Positions 1-5,720 of a stretch of DNA of 5,720 nucleotides are shown here, piece by piece. The DNA lies in assembly GCA_030841765.1 (NCBI GenBank), contig JAUUSS010000128.1:1-5720 (forward strand), in the 5' to 3' direction. The position numbers and the translations under genes are program-made. How positions within the stretch are numbered: the stretch's first letter is position 1; the number at the start of each line of letters is the position of its first letter. The stretch comes from Collinsella aerofaciens. GTDB lineage: Bacteria > Actinomycetota > Coriobacteriia > Coriobacteriales > Coriobacteriaceae. The notes beneath the pieces were generated by a model that worked only from the letters and a program-made list of their open reading frames with translations, was not told the DNA's origin and searched no databases.

Positions 1-91
<91 letters not shown>

Positions 92-106
92 GCCGGACAG
101 GTCGCA

Positions 107-1132
107 CTACTCGCAGAGCAGCTTAGCAATCTGGACGGCGTTGGTTGCCGCGCCCTTACGGATTTGGTCGCCGCAGCACCAGAAGGTGATGCCACGCGCA
201 GCCTCGGGGTTCGAGATGTCGCGGCGCACGCGACCGACCCAGATCAGGTCCTGGTCGGACGTATCCATCGGCATGGGGAAGCGGTCGTGCGCATCCTCGG
301 CGCTCATGTCGTCAACCAGCTTCACGCCCGGAGCGGCAGCCAGCGCAGCACGGGCTTCCTCGACCGTGATGTCGCGCTCAAACTCGAGCGTAATGCTCTC
401 GGAATGCGAACGCAGCACCGGCACGCGCACGCAGGTGCAGTTCACACGCAGCTCGGGCAAGTGCATGATCTTGCGGCCCTCGTTTTGCAGCTTCATCTCC
501 TCGGAAGTAAAGCCCTCCTCCTTGACGCCACCGATCTGCGGAATCAGGTTGCTCGCCAGCTGAGCGGCAAAGGCGCGCGGCTCGGGAATCTCCTCGCCAC
601 GGCCCAGGGCGGCAAGCTGTGCTTCTAGCTCGGCCATACCGGGGGCACCGGCGCCCGAAGCTGCCTGATACGTGGACACGATCATACGCTTCACGCCGGC
701 AAGCTGGTGCAGCGGCCAGGTAGGAACCAGGCCGATGATAGTTGCGCAGTTGGGGTTAGCGATAAGGCCGTGATGCCACTTGATGTCGTCGGCATTGATC
801 TCGGGCACGACGAGCGGCACCTCGGAATCCATGCGGAAGGCGTGGCTGTTGTCGACCACGACGGCACCACGCTTGACGGCCTCGGGCAGCAGCTCCTTCG
901 CGATGTCGTCGCCAGCGGCGCCAAGCACAATGTCGCAGCCCTCAAAGGCCTCGGGGCAAGCCTCTTCGATCACGATTTGCTCGCCGCGGAACTCGACGGT
1001 TTTGCCCGCGGAGCGTGCGCTCGCCAGCAGCTTGAGCTTGCCAACCGGAAACTCCTGCTCGTTAAGGCACTCGAGCATCTGGGTGCCCACGGCTCCCGTC
1101 GCGCCCAAAATAGCAACCGTGTACTGTTTCAT
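107..1132 (-). CDS. asd: Aspartate-semialdehyde dehydrogenase
   Basis: This cytosolic enzyme reduces L-aspartyl-4-phosphate with NADPH to L-aspartate semialdehyde, releasing phosphate. It is the second step of the route to lysine/diaminopimelate, threonine and methionine. The 341-residue product has the usual family length. The N-terminal Rossmann motif is GATGAVG (10-16). R100 in NSHAFR fits the phosphate-binding arginine. The active-site cysteine is C129 in NPNCAT, followed by Q156 in STYQAASG. R236 and H243 in RVPVLRSHSE match the substrate-binding arginine and the catalytic histidine by their seven-residue spacing. The C-terminal helix carries NAVQIAKLL. The start at 1132 is chosen because MKQYTVAILGATG is the normal N-terminus and a purine-rich AAAGGGGGAA lies just upstream. 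The frame stays open to a GTG at 1219, but that 29-residue extension is not family-like. It lies downstream of lysC on the same strand and may be cotranscribed with it. The stop is 15 bases from the artefactual block, but the C-terminus looks complete. Confidence 0.97.
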   Translation of the reverse strand: MKQYTVAILGATGAVGTQMLECLNEQEFPVGKLKLLASARSAGKTVEFRGEQIVIEEACPEAFEGCDIVLGAAGDDIAKELLPEAVKRGAVVVDNSHAFRMDSEVPLVVPEINADDIKWHHGLIANPNCATIIGLVPTWPLHQLAGVKRMIVSTYQAASGAGAPGMAELEAQLAALGRGEEIPEPRAFAAQLASNLIPQIGGVKEEGFTSEEMKLQNEGRKIMHLPELRVNCTCVRVPVLRSHSESITLEFERDITVEEARAALAAAPGVKLVDDMSAEDAHDRFPMPMDTSDQDLIWVGRVRRDISNPEAARGITFWCCGDQIRKGAATNAVQIAKLLCE

Positions 1133-1233
1133 GCTTCCCCCTTTAAAGGTTGTGGCTTTTGCCCGCACGCCGAGCAGGCCGATTATTGTTGCCAGTGTAT
1201 ACAAGAACGGAGCGGACACGAAACCCGCCCCGT

Positions 1234-1255
1234 CGAAACGAAACCGAAACGAAAC
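1234..1255. repeat. Tandem 11-mer repeat in the asd leader
   Basis: The 11-mer CGAAACGAAAC occurs twice back to back (1234-1244 and 1245-1255), and another CGAAAC lies at 1219-1224. The copies sit 87-123 bases upstream of the asd start, in the 173-base gap between lysC and asd. On the coding strand they read as repeated GTTTCG. Regularly spaced short repeats in a leader can be a protein-binding site, but no known operator is recognised, so any function is inferred. A chance simple-sequence expansion is the alternative. Confidence 0.6.
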
Positions 1256-1284
1256 GCCATGCCGTAGATTTATGAGACATGCCC

Positions 1285-1323
1285 AAAAAATTTACCGAGC
1301 CGTCGCTACTTTTTGAGCGCGGC
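1285..1323 (-). terminator. Possible weak terminator or attenuator at the lysC end
   Basis: On the minus strand GCCG-CGCT pairs with AGCG-CGGC (1316-1323 with 1299-1307), leaving one bulged base at 1303 and an 8-base loop that overlaps the lysC stop codon. A run of six T follows (1285-1290), but it begins eight bases after the stem, which is farther than in a typical intrinsic terminator. It may only partly reduce transcription from lysC into asd, or it may be chance. Confidence 0.3.
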
Positions 1324-2694
1324 CAGGGCGGGATCGACCGGCGCAGGAGCCTCCAGATCGGAGACCTTCACAATGCCGTTCTCGTCGGAGAAGGCACGGT
1401 AAATGGTCTGAATCGCCAGGTCGAATTCCTTCTCCTCGACGCCGATGATGATGTTGATCTCGTCGCAGCTCTGCGAAATCATGCGCACGCTCACGCCAGC
1501 CTGGCCTAGCATGCCAAACAGGTGGCCGGAAATACCAGCGCGGCCGCGCAGGTTACGGCCGACGGTCGCGATGAGCGCCAGGCCCTCGACAACCTCGATC
1601 TCGAGCGGCTCGACCTCCTGCTGAATGTCGCCCACGAGTGAGTACAGCGAATCGTGCACATCCTGCTCCTGTACCACGGCGCCAAAGCGGTCGACGCCGG
1701 TGGGCATATGCTCGACGGAAACGTCATAGCGCTCGAAGACCGAAAGCGCGCGGCGCATAAAGCCGACACGGGGCTTGGTACGGTCGCGAGCCACGTTGAT
1801 GGCGACAAAGCCGCGCTTGCCGGTCACGCCGGTAATGATGGGCTCTGCCTCGCCCTCATCAGCCGTCTCGCTAATGATGGTGCCGGGGTCCTGCGGCGCA
1901 TTGGTGTTCTTGATGACCAGCGGAATACCCGCCTCGCGCACGGGAAACACGGCCTCCTCGTGCAGGACGCTCGCGCCCATGTACGAAAGCTCGCGCAGCT
2001 CCTCGTAGGTAACGCGCGCAATGGGCTGAGCCTCGGGAACAATACGCGGATCGGCAGAGTAGAAGCCCGAAACGTCGGTCCAGTTCTCGTACAGGTCGGC
2101 GCCCAGGCACTTAGCCAGGATCGAGCCCGAGATATCGCCGCCGCCACGATCGAGCAGCTTAATCTGGCCCTCACGCGTCGCGCCGTAGAAACCGGGCATA
2201 ACAAAGCCGCCCTGCTGACCGTATTCCTGCACCAGCTCGGAGGTGCGATTCATGCTGAGCGTGCCGTCGTGATGGAACGCTACAACCGTCGCGGCGTCCA
2301 GGAACGGCAGGCCCAGGTACTCGGCCATCAGGCGGGCGGTAAAGTACTCGCCGCGGCTCACGAGCTCCTCGGTGGAGTAACCGCCCGAGCGAGCACGCTC
2401 GGCAAAGGCCGCGAACTCCTCGCGAATGGGATAGGCGAGCTCCAGCTCGTCAGCAATATCAAAGTAGCGCTGGCCAATGTCCTCGAGCAGCTCCTCGCAC
2501 GACACGTGGTACTTAACGTGCGCGTTAACCAGGTAGAGCAGGTCGGTCACCTTGGTGTCGCCCTTAAAGCGGCGACCGCAGGCGGAAACCACCACAAAAC
2601 GGCGGGCCGGGTCGGCATCGACAATGGCCTTAATCTTCTTAAAATGTTCGGCGTCGGCGACCGACGAGCCGCCAAACTTCGCAATCTTAATCAT
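1306..2694 (-). CDS. lysC: Aspartate kinase (aspartokinase) with two ACT domains
   Basis: The enzyme phosphorylates L-aspartate with ATP to L-4-aspartyl phosphate, the committed step of the aspartate family, in the cytosol. The 462-residue protein is a monofunctional kinase with no fused homoserine dehydrogenase. The kinase domain (about 1-280) starts with KFGGSS (6-11). It contains SRGE (113-116, substrate region), GFYGAT (168-173), LDRGGGD (181-187), and the nucleotide-binding segment TDVSGFYSADPR (206-217). Two ACT-like regions follow, about 295-365 and 372-440, the second with ISQSCDEINI. In this family ACT domains bind lysine and/or threonine for feedback inhibition; which effector acts here cannot be read from sequence. 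The start is fixed by MIKIAKFGGSS. The best ribosome binding site, AGAAAGG, lies 13 bases upstream of the start, longer than ideal, which suggests modest translation. It is divergent from thrC and first of a likely lysC-asd unit. Confidence 0.96.
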   Translation of the reverse strand: MIKIAKFGGSSVADAEHFKKIKAIVDADPARRFVVVSACGRRFKGDTKVTDLLYLVNAHVKYHVSCEELLEDIGQRYFDIADELELAYPIREEFAAFAERARSGGYSTEELVSRGEYFTARLMAEYLGLPFLDAATVVAFHHDGTLSMNRTSELVQEYGQQGGFVMPGFYGATREGQIKLLDRGGGDISGSILAKCLGADLYENWTDVSGFYSADPRIVPEAQPIARVTYEELRELSYMGASVLHEEAVFPVREAGIPLVIKNTNAPQDPGTIISETADEGEAEPIITGVTGKRGFVAINVARDRTKPRVGFMRRALSVFERYDVSVEHMPTGVDRFGAVVQEQDVHDSLYSLVGDIQQEVEPLEIEVVEGLALIATVGRNLRGRAGISGHLFGMLGQAGVSVRMISQSCDEINIIIGVEEKEFDLAIQTIYRAFSDENGIVKVSDLEAPAPVDPALAALKK

Positions 2695-2798
2695 GGGCTG
2701 GAGGTTACCTTTCTAAAAAGCCTCTGCGAACCTATTTTGCGCGCTCTGATACCATGGTTTCACCGATTGGGACCAAGGCATCCGAGGAGCAGTGTTAT
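2695..2798. promoter_or_regulatory. Divergent lysC/thrC promoter region
   Basis: This 104-base spacer must hold the start signals for both divergent genes unless their transcripts begin further away. It is visibly more AT-rich than the genes. For thrC a weak candidate is TTTCTA (2710-2715), 17 bases, TATTTT (2733-2738). For lysC, the minus strand shows TATCAG preceded by TG (an extended -10 look), but the nearest -35-like TTGGTC is 19 bases away. Neither promoter is strong. The spacer is too short for a lysine riboswitch before lysC, and no T-box motif is seen. The thrC ribosome binding site GAGGAG is at 2784-2789, nine bases before its ATG. Confidence 0.5.
2747..2762. promoter_or_regulatory. 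Imperfect 16-bp palindrome, possible operator
   Basis: TGATACCATGGTTTCA is a 16-bp palindrome with one mismatched pair around the perfect core ACCATGGT (2751-2758). It lies near the centre of the divergent spacer and overlaps the candidate -10 of lysC. That position would let one regulator control both transcription units. A shorter palindrome, TTGG-GA-CCAA (2767-2776), lies beside it. The symmetry is visible; operator function is inferred and the binding protein is unknown. Confidence 0.35.
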
Positions 2799-4316
2799 AT
2801 GGGAACTTATCATAGTACACGAGGACGCACTTTATCGTGCTCAAGTAAGGTGGCAATCCGCACCGGCATCGCTCCCGACGGGGGTTTGTTTGTCTCGGAC
2901 GAGCTCGGCACCCAGCAGGTCGATATCAGCTCGCTTGCAGCTAAATCGTACTTTGAAATCGCTCAAGATGTGTTGGGAATGTTACTGAATGATTACACGG
3001 CCGAAGAAATTTCGGCGTGTGTCGACGAGGCATACCGCGGCACGTTCGCGAGTGAAGAGGTTACGCCGCTCGTCAAACTCGACGCTGCGCCGGGCGCTGA
3101 CGCCCCTCAGACCTATGTGATGGAGCTCTTTGGCGGCCCCACAAGCGCCTTCAAGGACGTCGCCCTGCAGATGCTCCCCCGCCTCATGGCCCGCACTTCC
3201 GCCAAGGACGGCGGTGCCGAGCGCATTATGATTGTCACCGCCACATCGGGCGACACGGGCAAGGCAGCACTCGCTGGCTTTGCCGACGCCCCGGGCACGG
3301 GTATCACCGTCTTTTATCCCGAAGGCAAGGTCAGTCGCGTCCAGAACCTGCAGATGTCCACACAGGAGGGCGATAACGTCGCCGTCTGCGGCATCCGCGG
3401 CAACTTCGACGATGCCCAGAGTGCCGTCAAGCGCATCTTTGCCGATAAGGAGCTTGCCGAGCGTCTTGAGGCCGCCGGCACGGTGCTTTCGAGCGCCAAC
3501 TCCATCAATGTCGGCCGTCTGGTACCGCAGGTCGTCTACTACTTTGCCGCCTATGCGCAGCTGTTGCGCGCCGGCGCCATCGAGGCCGGCGACGCCGTGG
3601 AGTTCTGCGTACCGACCGGCAACTTTGGCGATATCCTGGCCGGCTACTATGCCAAGCGCATGGGTCTGCCCGTCGCCAAGCTCGTCGTGGCGAGCGACAA
3701 GAACAACGTGCTGGCTGACTTCCTGACTACCGGCGTCTACGACCGCAACCGCCCGTTCTTCACGACCATCTCGCCGTCGATGGACATCCTCATCAGCTCC
3801 AACCTGGAGCGCATGCTCTACTTCCTGTCCGATGGCGACTGCGAGCTCGTTGCCGGCCTTATGGAGCAGCTGGCGCAGACGGGTCGCTACGAGGTGCCCG
3901 CCGAGCTGCTGGCCAAGATTCAGAGCGTCTTTGGCTGCGGCTGGGCCAGCGAGGACGAGGTCCGCACTGCCATCAAGAGCTGCTGGGATGCGAACGGCTA
4001 CGTAATCGACCCGCACACCGCTTGTGGCTATCACGTCTTCGAGCAGGTCGCTCCCGCCGAGGGCGCCAAGGCCCGCGTGCTGCTTTCGACCGCCAGCCCC
4101 TACAAGTTCCCGCGCGCCTGCTGCGACGCCCTGGGCCTCGACGTTCCCGAGGACGACTTTGAGGCCATGCGCGTGCTCGAGCAGGCCACCAATACGGTCG
4201 CCCCGGCGCAGCTCGCCGAACTCGAGTCCAAGCCCGTCCGCTTCGAAGACGTCTGCGACGTCGATGAGATGGCAAGCTACGTCGAGTCCGCAGCAAAACG
4301 AATGAGCACCAACTAG
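2799..4316 (+). CDS. thrC: Threonine synthase
   Basis: This PLP enzyme converts O-phospho-L-homoserine and water to L-threonine and phosphate, the last step of threonine synthesis, in the cytosol. The 505-residue protein resembles the longer threonine synthases with a distinct N-terminal domain: YHSTRG near the start and APDGGLFV (25-32). K119 in PTSAFKD is the expected lysine that forms the Schiff base with PLP. TATSGDTGKAAL (147-158) and GNFGD (274-278) are the substrate- and cofactor-phosphate loops. SANSINVGRL (232-241) is also family-typical. The start at 2799 is supported by the GAGGAG site nine bases upstream and by MGTYHSTRG matching family N-termini. An in-frame ATG at 2754 lacks a ribosome binding site and falls inside the palindrome. 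It is followed by a strong terminator, so it is probably transcribed separately from thrB although the two act in consecutive steps. Confidence 0.97.
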   Translation: MGTYHSTRGRTLSCSSKVAIRTGIAPDGGLFVSDELGTQQVDISSLAAKSYFEIAQDVLGMLLNDYTAEEISACVDEAYRGTFASEEVTPLVKLDAAPGADAPQTYVMELFGGPTSAFKDVALQMLPRLMARTSAKDGGAERIMIVTATSGDTGKAALAGFADAPGTGITVFYPEGKVSRVQNLQMSTQEGDNVAVCGIRGNFDDAQSAVKRIFADKELAERLEAAGTVLSSANSINVGRLVPQVVYYFAAYAQLLRAGAIEAGDAVEFCVPTGNFGDILAGYYAKRMGLPVAKLVVASDKNNVLADFLTTGVYDRNRPFFTTISPSMDILISSNLERMLYFLSDGDCELVAGLMEQLAQTGRYEVPAELLAKIQSVFGCGWASEDEVRTAIKSCWDANGYVIDPHTACGYHVFEQVAPAEGAKARVLLSTASPYKFPRACCDALGLDVPEDDFEAMRVLEQATNTVAPAQLAELESKPVRFEDVCDVDEMASYVESAAKRMSTN

Positions 4317-4328
4317 ATTCCTTATTAA

Positions 4329-4363
4329 GCGCCGGCGAAAGCCGGCGCACCTTCTTTTTATTT
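4329..4363 (+). terminator. Intrinsic terminator after thrC
   Basis: The perfect 8-bp stem GCGCCGGC/GCCGGCGC (4329-4336 with 4341-4348) has a GAAA tetraloop and is followed by a T-rich tract (CTTCTTTTTATTT, 4351-4363). It begins 13 bases after the thrC stop codon. This is a textbook Rho-independent terminator and implies that thrB needs its own promoter or depends on read-through. Confidence 0.93.
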
Positions 4364-4391
4364 AGCTTTCGGGATGATGACGAGCATGCGA

Positions 4392-4503
4392 GCGGGTCTG
4401 GCCGTTTAGTTCGTCGCGAGTTCCGCACGAGCCGGAAAGCACTTAATGTGCTTTCCGAGCGAGCCAGGACTGCCCGAGCAGCGAACTAAACGGCCAGACC
4501 CGC
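4392..4503. repeat. Composite palindrome with 22-bp perfect outer arms
   Basis: The outer arms at 4392-4413 and 4482-4503 are exact reverse complements over 22 bases; a G-U pair could add one more. Between them lies a second perfect inverted repeat with 10-bp arms (4433-4442 and 4448-4457) and a 5-base TTAAT loop. The remaining inner flanks are not complementary and carry several CGAGC/GCGAG words. As RNA this would form a long rod with an internal loop and a capping hairpin. It ends two bases before the thrB ribosome binding site. It encodes no protein and has no T-tract after it, so it does not look like a terminator. It could be a dispersed palindromic element (REP- or MITE-like), or a leader structure affecting thrB mRNA stability or translation. 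Confidence 0.9.
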
Positions 4504-4505
4504 CC

Positions 4506-4511
4506 AGGAGG
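4506..4511 (+). promoter_or_regulatory. Ribosome binding site of thrB
   Basis: The near-ideal AGGAGG lies six bases before the ATG at 4518. It settles the start codon against an in-frame ATG at 4446 that sits in the loop of the inner hairpin. The long palindrome ends two bases upstream, leaving this site single-stranded even if the hairpin forms. Confidence 0.9.
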
Positions 4512-4517
4512 ACCCAC

Positions 4518-5399
4518 ATGATCAAAATCACCGTCCCAGCAACCAGCGCCAACCTAGGCATCGGCTACGACACCCTCGGCATGGCCGTCAGCCTCTACTC
4601 GCACTTCACCTTCGAGCGCGCCGACAAGCTCACCATCACGGGCTGCCCCGAGGAGTTCCAAAACGAGAATAACCTGGTCTACGTGAGCTTTGTGGATGCA
4701 CTGGCCGCATGGGGCGAGCCGGCCTTCCCCGTCGCTATCGACATTCAGACCGACGTGCCCGTCGCCCGTGGCCTGGGTTCCAGCTCCACCTGCGTCGTCG
4801 CCGGCATCATGGCTGCCGCCGCGCTGACGGGCCACACCGTCGACCGCGCCGAGCTCGTCCGCATTGCCACCGAGGTCGAAGGGCATCCCGATAACGTCGC
4901 CCCCGCTATCCTGGGCGGCGCCGTCTGCTCCTTTACGCCGACCGATTCGCTTCCCCAGTGCCTGCGATACGAGGTAAGCGATCGCTTGCGTTTTATTACC
5001 GTGATTCCGCCCTACGAGGTGCATACGAGCGAGGCGCGCAAGGTTGTGCCGCAGGAGATTCCACTCTCCACCGCCGTATGGCAAATGGGCCGCATCGCCG
5101 GCATGACGCGCGGCCTGGAGACTGGTGACCTTGACCTGATTGCCGCCGCCAACGACGACCGCATCCAGGAGCCCTATCGCCGCCGCCTCATCCCCGACTA
5201 CAACGCCGTGCGCGACACCTGCCTTAACGGAGGCGCCAAGACCATCTGGATCAGTGGCTCCGGCTCGACCCTCATGGCTGTGACCGACGACACCATCGTG
5301 GCAAAGTTCCTGCAGGTCAAACTGCGTGAACAGTTCCCCAAGTGTGACACGCACATTCTGACGTGCGACACCGAGGGCGCTCAAATCGAGTACCTGTAG
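4518..5399 (+). CDS. thrB: Homoserine kinase (GHMP kinase family)
   Basis: The enzyme phosphorylates L-homoserine with ATP to O-phospho-L-homoserine, the substrate of ThrC, in the cytosol. The 293-residue length is normal for the family. GHMP motif 1 is PATSANLGIGYDTLG (7-21), where most homologues have GPGFD in place of GIGYD. Motif 2, the ATP phosphate loop, is PVARGLGSSSTCVVAG (81-96). EGHPDNVAPAILGG (121-134) is highly typical of homoserine kinase. The C-terminal glycine-rich motif 3 is SGSGSTLMA (246-254). The start is supported by AGGAGG six bases upstream and by the normal MIKITVPATSANLG N-terminus. It is in the same orientation as thrC but separated from it by a terminator and the long palindrome, so expression may be uncoupled. 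I see no convincing promoter for it in 4364-4391. Confidence 0.96.
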   Translation: MIKITVPATSANLGIGYDTLGMAVSLYSHFTFERADKLTITGCPEEFQNENNLVYVSFVDALAAWGEPAFPVAIDIQTDVPVARGLGSSSTCVVAGIMAAAALTGHTVDRAELVRIATEVEGHPDNVAPAILGGAVCSFTPTDSLPQCLRYEVSDRLRFITVIPPYEVHTSEARKVVPQEIPLSTAVWQMGRIAGMTRGLETGDLDLIAAANDDRIQEPYRRRLIPDYNAVRDTCLNGGAKTIWISGSGSTLMAVTDDTIVAKFLQVKLREQFPKCDTHILTCDTEGAQIEYL

Positions 5400-5483
5400 C
5401 GCCCTGCCTCATTGCTCTCACCGGTCCCCTTGGGGGCCTGCGCAGCCTCGAAAGGATAATCGCATTCGCTGATTTAATCTTGT

Positions 5484-5706
5484 GCTCCAACGGAGCCACG
5501 GACGAGAGGCCTTCGCGCTGCGGAATAATTTTGAGGGGAACACCCCGACCATCCCTGCGTTTACCTTGCTGAGGATGTCTACAGGAACCCACGCTTTGAA
5601 GGGGCGCCGGGGGTTGATTTCCGATCTCAGCCGAACACATTGAGCGGATAGGACGTTCCCGCAGTTAGCCGAACGCCCCCGGGGCCCCTCCCAGGCCCCG
5701 GGGGCG
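5484..5706 (+). ncRNA. Candidate structured RNA or long 3' leader region after thrB
   Basis: The 321 bases after thrB hold no convincing protein gene. Several complementary segments can nest into one fold: a GCTCC/GGAGC hairpin (5484-5496), an outer CTGCGG/CCGCAG pair (5518-5523 with 5659-5664), a GGGG/CCCC hairpin (5535-5546), GCTGAG/CTCAGC (5568-5573 with 5626-5631) and, inside it, AACCC/GGGTT (5586-5590 with 5611-5615). A terminator-like hairpin follows, and AT-rich GATAAT (5456-5461) and TTTAAT (5474-5479) upstream are loose -10 candidates. A single long arm with internal loops is compatible with a 6S-like RNA, but I do not recognise the sequence. It lacks the hallmark motifs of tmRNA, SRP RNA, RNase P RNA, T-box and common riboswitches. 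It may instead be the thrB 3' UTR or a leader for a gene beyond the window. Short stems arise easily by chance in GC-rich DNA. Confidence 0.3.
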
Positions 5707-5713
5707 GCATTTT
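5674..5713 (+). terminator. Very GC-rich terminator-like hairpin
   Basis: A perfect 13-bp stem (5674-5686 with 5694-5706), made only of G and C, has a 7-base CCTCCCA loop. It is followed by GCATTTT with only four T. The stem is exceptionally stable but the T-tract is weak. It would end transcription running on the plus strand, either from thrB (275 bases upstream) or from a small RNA starting in between. A closer hairpin at 5423-5438 (GGTCCC/GGGGCC with a CTTG loop) has no T-tract and is a poorer choice for the thrB terminator. Confidence 0.65.
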
Positions 5714-5720
5714 CCCAGTT

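Noticed and set aside
1133..1219. N-terminal extension of asd from a GTG, giving 29 extra residues with a hydrophobic stretch
   Set aside because: The family N-terminus starts at MKQYTVAILGATG, which has its own ribosome binding site. The extension overlaps the repeat-bearing leader and resembles nothing family-typical.
2695..2798. Lysine riboswitch or T-box controlling lysC or thrC
   Set aside because: The spacer is too short for a lysine riboswitch and lacks the conserved T-box GGTGG-ACCGCG element.
1654..2988. 444-codon open frame antisense to lysC and running into thrC
   Set aside because: It is antisense to a full aspartate kinase and overlaps the thrC start. It has no ribosome binding site or domain signature and is a GC-rich shadow.
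2982..4034. 350-codon open frame antisense to thrC
   Set aside because: It is fully antisense to an unmistakable threonine synthase. Its translation is low-complexity and lacks recognisable motifs, as expected of a GC-rich shadow frame.
4392..4503. CRISPR array or transposon ends
   Set aside because: There is only one inverted pair, no regular direct repeats with spacers, and no transposase gene in the window. Target-site duplications are not evident beside the arms.
4446..4517. Upstream in-frame ATG for thrB inside the hairpin loop, adding 24 residues
   Set aside because: It has only a weak purine stretch buried in the inner stem. The ATG at 4518 has AGGAGG at ideal spacing and gives the normal N-terminus.
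4554..5384. 276-codon open frame antisense to thrB
   Set aside because: It mirrors homoserine kinase codons, is rich in Gly/Ala/Val/Asp, and has no family motif.
5317..5640. 107-codon minus-strand open frame over the thrB end and the downstream spacer
   Set aside because: There is no convincing ribosome binding site, no recognisable domain, and it overlaps the thrB 3' end in antisense. The 69-codon plus-strand frame at 5363-5572 is rejected for similar reasons.
5400..5720. tRNA or tmRNA gene
   Set aside because: No T-arm GGTTCGA-type motif, cloverleaf or CCA end was found on either strand.

Overview
The window looks like a GC-rich bacterial chromosome segment, probably a gut actinobacterium of the Coriobacteriia (Collinsella-like). 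That placement is an inference from GC-rich codon use, overall protein flavour and gene layout; no marker here proves it. All four genes belong to the aspartate-family amino acid pathway, and the protein-coding content is ordinary core metabolism.

Layout: positions 1-91 are a C-rich low-complexity block that looks like a contig-edge artefact. Two genes then run on the minus strand: lysC (aspartate kinase, 2694 to 1306) followed by asd (aspartate-semialdehyde dehydrogenase, 1132 to 107), with a 173-base gap between them. A 104-base divergent spacer (2695-2798) separates lysC from thrC (threonine synthase, 2799-4316) on the plus strand. thrC ends in a clear intrinsic terminator. A 201-base spacer follows, holding a striking composite palindrome with 22-bp perfect outer arms. 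Then comes thrB (homoserine kinase, 4518-5399). The last 321 bases contain no convincing protein gene; they end in a very GC-rich terminator-like hairpin and may hold a structured RNA.

Together LysC and Asd turn aspartate into aspartate semialdehyde, the branch point to lysine/diaminopimelate and to homoserine. ThrB and ThrC turn homoserine into threonine. The linking enzyme, homoserine dehydrogenase (hom), is not in the window and must lie elsewhere.

The main points of interest are non-coding: the composite palindrome just upstream of the thrB ribosome binding site, a palindrome near the middle of the lysC/thrC divergent spacer, a tandem 11-mer in the asd leader, a possible weak terminator at the lysC end, and a possible structured RNA after thrB. 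I see no evidence of a new defence system, mobile element with a transposase, CRISPR array, tRNA or rRNA.
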